From contig JOAZ01000013.1 in the NCBI GenBank assembly GCA_000720535.1, positions 1 through 64,000 of the forward strand: 64,000 nucleotides of DNA. Reading direction: 5' to 3'. Made by a program: the position numbers and the translations under genes. Numbering within the stretch: position 1 is the stretch's first letter; each line of letters starts with the position of its first letter. Below the pieces are notes generated by a model that saw nothing but the letters and a program-made list of their open reading frames with translations, had not been told where the DNA came from and ran no database searches. Shown piece by piece: positions 60,949-64,000 of the stretch. Source of the stretch: Streptomyces halstedii. GTDB taxonomy: Bacteria > Actinomycetota > Actinomycetes > Streptomycetales > Streptomycetaceae.

Positions 60949-61713
60949 TCAGGCCGGGGGAGCCAGTGAGATGCCGATCTTCTCCCCGATCCGGCGGTAG
61001 CCGAGGCCCGCGTAGATCCGCTCGACGTCCGGGTCGCCCGGCTCCAGCCAGACGGTGCGGCAGCCGCGCGCGAAGGCACTCGACGTCAGCCAGGCGGCCA
61101 GCGCGGCACCGACACCGCGGCGGCGGAACGGTACGGCGACGGCCAGGCCGGTCAGTTCGCTGATGCCGTCGGCGGGAGGCGAGCAGCAGCCCGTCCCGGC
61201 GGACTGCCCGTCCAGCACGGCCAGCGCCGACACCCCGCCGTCGTGCGTGGCGGCCCGCAGCCAGGCGATCTCTCCGTCTTCGGGGCCGCCCTCGCCGCCG
61301 AACCCGGTGTGCTGGACGGCGGCGGCCGCGGTGAACTCCGCGTCGGTGACCGGCTCGGAGACGTACAGGCCGTCCACCGGCTTCGGGGCGAGGAGAGTGG
61401 CGGGCGTGCAGGCGAGGACCGGGGCACGGCTCTCCACGGTGAAACCGGCCGCGAGCAGGGCGGGTTCGACGGCCGGGGCGCAGGCGGGCAGGTACTCCAG
61501 GCGGGGCAGCCGGTCGCGCCCGCGCATCGCGGCGACGAGGCCCGCGATGTCCTCGGCGGTGGGTTCCGCGTCCTGATCGGGCATGGCGTAGTTGGCGAAC
61601 TTCAGTGGCCAGCCCGGGTTGTGGCGCACGGTGAAGGGGCCCGAGCGGTAGTGGTCGGGGGAGCGCCGGGCCAGTGTGCGCGTGTAGTGCTGGATGTCGC
61701 GGTCCGTCGGCAC
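60949..61713 (-). CDS. GNAT family N-acetyltransferase
   Basis: A 254-residue acetyltransferase. The C-terminal GNAT domain has ISELTGLAVAVPFRRRGVGAALAAWLTSSAFARG with the acetyl-CoA loop R-R-R-G-V-G and WLEPGDPDVERIYAGLGYRRIGE. The N-terminal half (YRSGPFTVRHNPGWPLKFANYAMPD) resembles a degenerate second GNAT-like part. The substrate is unknown. GTG 61713 was chosen. The 3' end is 11 bp from the convergent response regulator gene, without an obvious terminator. Confidence 0.85.
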   Translation of the reverse strand: MPTDRDIQHYTRTLARRSPDHYRSGPFTVRHNPGWPLKFANYAMPDQDAEPTAEDIAGLVAAMRGRDRLPRLEYLPACAPAVEPALLAAGFTVESRAPVLACTPATLLAPKPVDGLYVSEPVTDAEFTAAAAVQHTGFGGEGGPEDGEIAWLRAATHDGGVSALAVLDGQSAGTGCCSPPADGISELTGLAVAVPFRRRGVGAALAAWLTSSAFARGCRTVWLEPGDPDVERIYAGLGYRRIGEKIGISLAPPA

Positions 61714-61753
61714 GGTGGGCCTTCTCTCTCGCGGGGGCCGGGCGACCCGGAGC

Positions 61754-62806
61754 CTAGGCCACCCGGGTCGCTCCCGCGAACGGCATTTCGCTGATCGGCG
61801 CGACCCGGACCGGGGCTCCCGGGCGTGGGGCGTGGATCATCTGGCCGCCGCCGATGTAGAGGCCGACGTGGGAGATGCCGGAGTAGAAGAACACCAGGTC
61901 GCCCGGGGCCAGTTCGGAGCGGGAGACGCGGGTGCCCGCGTCGATCTGCGAGTAGGTGGTGCGGGGCAGGGAGACGCCCGCCGCGCGCCAGGCGGCCTGG
62001 GTGAGGCCGGAGCAGTCGAAGGAGTCGGGGCCGGTGGCGCCCCAGACGTACGGCTTGCCGAGGGCCGTGAACGCGAACGCGACGGCCTGTGCGGCGCGGG
62101 CGTTGGGGGCGGCGGCCAGACCTCGGGGCGCGCTCCGGTCGGCGCGCGCGGACCCGGTGGAGCGGTCGTAGGCGGCGCGCTGGTCGGCGTCCAGGGTGGC
62201 CAGGAGCTTCTGGGCGTCGGCCAGCTTGGCGCGGACCGCGTCCTTGTGCTTCTTCAGTTCGGCCCGGCGGGAGGTGAGGACGTCGAGCTCGTTCTCGGCG
62301 CGGGCGCGGAGTTGGGCGATCTGGCTCATCTGCCGGCGTACGCCGTTGAGCGCGCCCGCCTGGCGGTCGAGCGCCCGGTCCTCGTAGGAGGCGCGGGCGA
62401 GGTACTGGTCCGGGTCGGAGGAGAGGGCCAGCCGGACGCCGGGGTCGATGCCGCCGCCGCGGTACTGGGCGGTGGCGTAGGAACCGAGGGCGTTGCGCGC
62501 GGTGTTGAGGCGTTCGGTCCTGCGGGCGGCCTCGTCGCGCAGCGCGTCGAGGGACTTCTCCGCGGCGGCGGCCTTCTCCTTGGTGCCGTTGTACTTCTCG
62601 GTGGCGATCTCCGCGTCCTCGTACAGCCGGTCCACCTTGGCCTTGACCTGCGCCGGGGTGAGTTGGGGCTCGGCCTGGGCGGCGCCTTCGAAGGCGGTGG
62701 CGGTCGCCGCCCCGGCGAGGGCCAGGGAGGCCGCGGTGCGGGCAGCAGGCCCGGTGAACAGGCGCTGCTTGGGTTTGCGGTGAGCGGCTTTGCGCTGGGC
62801 GGCCAC
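61754..62806 (-). CDS. Secreted NlpC/P60 peptidoglycan hydrolase
   Basis: A 350-residue cell-wall hydrolase. The signal peptide (LFTGPAARTAASLALAGAATATAFEGAAQA) is followed by a long coiled-coil region (about 50-215), as in RipA/Rpf-partner proteins. The C-terminal NlpC/P60 domain has the catalytic Cys in DSFDCSGLTQAAWRAAGVSLPRTTYSQ and His in ISHVGLYIGGGQMIHAP. It cuts stem peptides in peptidoglycan. GTG 62806 was chosen. I looked for a c-di-AMP (ydaO) riboswitch upstream and did not find its conserved motifs. It is divergent from the small membrane protein at 63073. Confidence 0.93.
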   Translation of the reverse strand: MAAQRKAAHRKPKQRLFTGPAARTAASLALAGAATATAFEGAAQAEPQLTPAQVKAKVDRLYEDAEIATEKYNGTKEKAAAAEKSLDALRDEAARRTERLNTARNALGSYATAQYRGGGIDPGVRLALSSDPDQYLARASYEDRALDRQAGALNGVRRQMSQIAQLRARAENELDVLTSRRAELKKHKDAVRAKLADAQKLLATLDADQRAAYDRSTGSARADRSAPRGLAAAPNARAAQAVAFAFTALGKPYVWGATGPDSFDCSGLTQAAWRAAGVSLPRTTYSQIDAGTRVSRSELAPGDLVFFYSGISHVGLYIGGGQMIHAPRPGAPVRVAPISEMPFAGATRVA

Positions 62807-63072
62807 GGGGGCGTGGGTCCTTCCGTTCGACTGCCCGTCGGGAGGTGCCGGCGGGCCCGCCGGATTCCGGCGGTACCTGGAAGGGACGCTAAGCCCGGGA
62901 CACCGGCAGGAGTCGTAATGACTGCTATTTGCCCTGGTGTGACGTTTCGGTTATCGAACATGACCGGAATGGACAAACGGAGTCCGGTAGTCCGTTCTGC
63001 TCGCGAGCACGCTCGTAGGTAAGTCGTACCTGACTGAAGAGTGGTGATATGGCCGTGGCTAGGCTGCGGGCC

Positions 63073-63426
63073 ATGAACGAACTCATCCGTGTCGTCCTGG
63101 CCCTGCACATCATCGGCATCGCCTCCCTGCTGGGCGGTTTCCTGACCCAGATGAAGGCCATGGGGGCCGGTACGGCCCGCTTCGTGCCCGCGATGCTGCA
63201 CGGTGCGCTCACCATGCTCGTGACGGGCGTCGCCCTCGTCGGTCTCAACCAGGCCGACGGCATGAGCGTGAACAACATCAAGATCGGCGTCAAGCTGCTG
63301 ATCCTCATCGTGATCCTCGCGCTCGTCTATGTGAAGCGGGACGAGGAGAAGGTCGACAAGGGCGCGTTCGCGGCGGTCGGCGCGCTGACGGCCGCCAACA
63401 TCTTCATCGCCACGCTCTGGACCTGA
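63073..63426 (+). CDS. Small integral membrane protein
   Basis: A 117-residue membrane protein with four hydrophobic segments: IRVVLALHIIGIASLLGGFLTQ, RFVPAMLHGALTMLVTGVALVGL, IKIGVKLLILIVILALVYV and AFAAVGALTAANIFIATLW. Its family is common and uncharacterised in Streptomyces. ATG 63073 follows TAGGCT by 7 bases and has no ribosome binding site, so it is probably leaderless; the alternative ATG 63049 would lie upstream of that box. It lies between two NlpC/P60 genes, convergent with the second. Confidence 0.75.
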   Translation: MNELIRVVLALHIIGIASLLGGFLTQMKAMGAGTARFVPAMLHGALTMLVTGVALVGLNQADGMSVNNIKIGVKLLILIVILALVYVKRDEEKVDKGAFAAVGALTAANIFIATLWT

Positions 63427-63524
63427 GCGCGCCGGACCTGAGCGCGCCGGAGCGGAGGGCGCCGGAGCGGAGCGCGGAGCGAGCATGGCGCGAGTGCGGC
63501 GCGAGTGCGGCGCGGAGTGCGGAA

Positions 63525-63550
63525 GGGGGCGGGCCCGGTGGCCCGCCCCC
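63525..63550. terminator. Bidirectional terminator
   Basis: GGGGGCGGGCC and GGCCCGCCCCC form an 11-bp stem with a CGGT loop, followed by TTCTCTTCTC on the plus strand. It lies between the convergent membrane protein and NlpC/P60 genes. The bases before it (63430-63520) contain GAGCGCGCCGGA and GCGCGAGTGCG short repeats. Confidence 0.85.
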
Positions 63551-63578
63551 TTCTCTTCTCGCCTTGCCGTGCTCCGGG

Positions 63579-64000
63579 TCACGCCGGGCGCACGCTCCCG
63601 TAGATGGGCATGTAGTAGATCGACTCCTCGCGGACGTTCGCCCCCGGCTTCGGCGCGTGGATCATCATCCCGTCGCCCTTGTAGATGCCCACGTGGCTGA
63701 TGTCGTCGTAGAAGAAGACGAGGTCACCCGGTTGCAGGTCCGCCGTGGCGACCCGGGTTCCGACCTTGACCTGGTCCCAGGTGGTGCGGGGCAGGGTGAC
63801 CCCCGCCTCCTTCCACGCGGCCTGGGTGAGCCCGGAGCAGTCGTACGAGGAGGGGCCCGTCGCCCCCCAGACGTACGGCTTGCCGATCTGGGCGCGGGCG
63901 AACGCCAGGACCTTCTCGGCCTTCGACGCGTAGCCGGCGTCCGAGCCGGTGCCGCCGGTCCCCGTGCCCGTACCGGAGCCGGTGCCCGAACCGGTGCCCT
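63579..64000 (-). CDS. NlpC/P60 hydrolase, C-terminal part (cut by window edge)
   Basis: The last 140 codons of a second wall hydrolase; its start lies beyond 64000. After a Gly-Thr/Ser-rich linker (GTGSGTG repeats at the window edge) comes the NlpC/P60 domain: AEKVLAFARAQIGKPYVWGATG, the catalytic Cys in SYDCSGLTQAAWKEAGVTLPRTTWDQ and His in ISHVGIYKGDGMMIHAPKPG. It is closely similar to the C-terminus of the gene at 61754, so the two are probably paralogues. The linker suggests a different N-terminal half. Confidence 0.92.
   Translation of the reverse strand, partial: GTGSGTGSGTGTGTGGTGSDAGYASKAEKVLAFARAQIGKPYVWGATGPSSYDCSGLTQAAWKEAGVTLPRTTWDQVKVGTRVATADLQPGDLVFFYDDISHVGIYKGDGMMIHAPKPGANVREESIYYMPIYGSVRPA

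Noticed and set aside
62807..63050. c-di-AMP (ydaO) riboswitch upstream of the NlpC/P60 gene
   Set aside because: Such riboswitches precede wall hydrolase genes in Streptomyces, but I could not find the conserved ydaO motifs in this short leader.

Overview
The window is high-GC actinobacterial chromosome, almost certainly Streptomyces. Support comes from the strong third-position GC bias, frequent GTG starts, and the gene order whiD - bldM - sigD - guaB - guaB3 followed by a Ser/Thr-kinase cluster and guaA. This order matches what I know of the SCO4740-SCO4801 part of the S. coelicolor core chromosome. Identifications rest on motif reading only; no database search was possible.

Layout. Positions 1-1000 are an insertion-sequence graveyard: the tail of an IS5-type transposase and a frameshifted IS630-type remnant. 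A small secreted protein follows, then a divergent hydrolase/HTH-regulator pair with an inverted repeat between them. From 3.9 to 16 kb lies a long housekeeping block: glmS, acpS, nnr (NAD(P)HX repair), alr, an alpha/beta hydrolase, and the tRNA t6A genes tsaE, tsaB and tsaD with rimI. It is interrupted by a convergent degenerate L,D-transpeptidase-like gene and a small gene behind a possible iron box. A complete-looking IS605-type element (tnpA/tnpB) sits at about 16.1-17.85 kb. Then come VOC, DUF1876, a THUMP-like methyltransferase, a lipoprotein deacetylase and groES-groEL1 under two CIRCE operators. An SDR, a MOSC protein and a LysR regulator lead into the developmental block whiD, bldM (with a sigma-BldN-type promoter) and sigD, and then guaB and guaB3.

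The 31.5-44 kb part holds a Pro-rich membrane protein, a nucleotide-sugar dehydrogenase homologue lacking its catalytic Cys and Glu, glpD, and three tandem membrane kinases. The middle kinase is a pseudokinase split by a huge low-complexity insert. From 44 to 51 kb come a semialdehyde dehydrogenase, a GMC oxidoreductase and two divergent sortase-type surface proteins (LAETG, LASTG). Chorismate mutase follows, preceded by a leader peptide rich in Phe/Tyr and a terminator hairpin, which is a candidate attenuator. Next are guaA, a Uma2 protein, an internally deleted methyltransferase, membrane proteins, and a PspC/toastrack membrane protein divergent from a PspC-containing histidine kinase and its response regulator. 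The end carries a GNAT enzyme and two NlpC/P60 hydrolases, the last one cut by the window edge.

Theme: cell-wall precursor supply (glmS, alr), wall remodelling (NlpC/P60, deacetylase, LDT-like), envelope stress sensing (PspC system, kinases) and sporulation control (whiD, bldM) are interleaved with purine synthesis (guaB, guaB3, guaA). Many genes here appear to be transcribed as leaderless mRNAs. The most interesting candidates for new biology are the chorismate mutase attenuator, the split pseudokinase, and the enzymes that have lost catalytic residues. No tRNA, rRNA or CRISPR array was seen.
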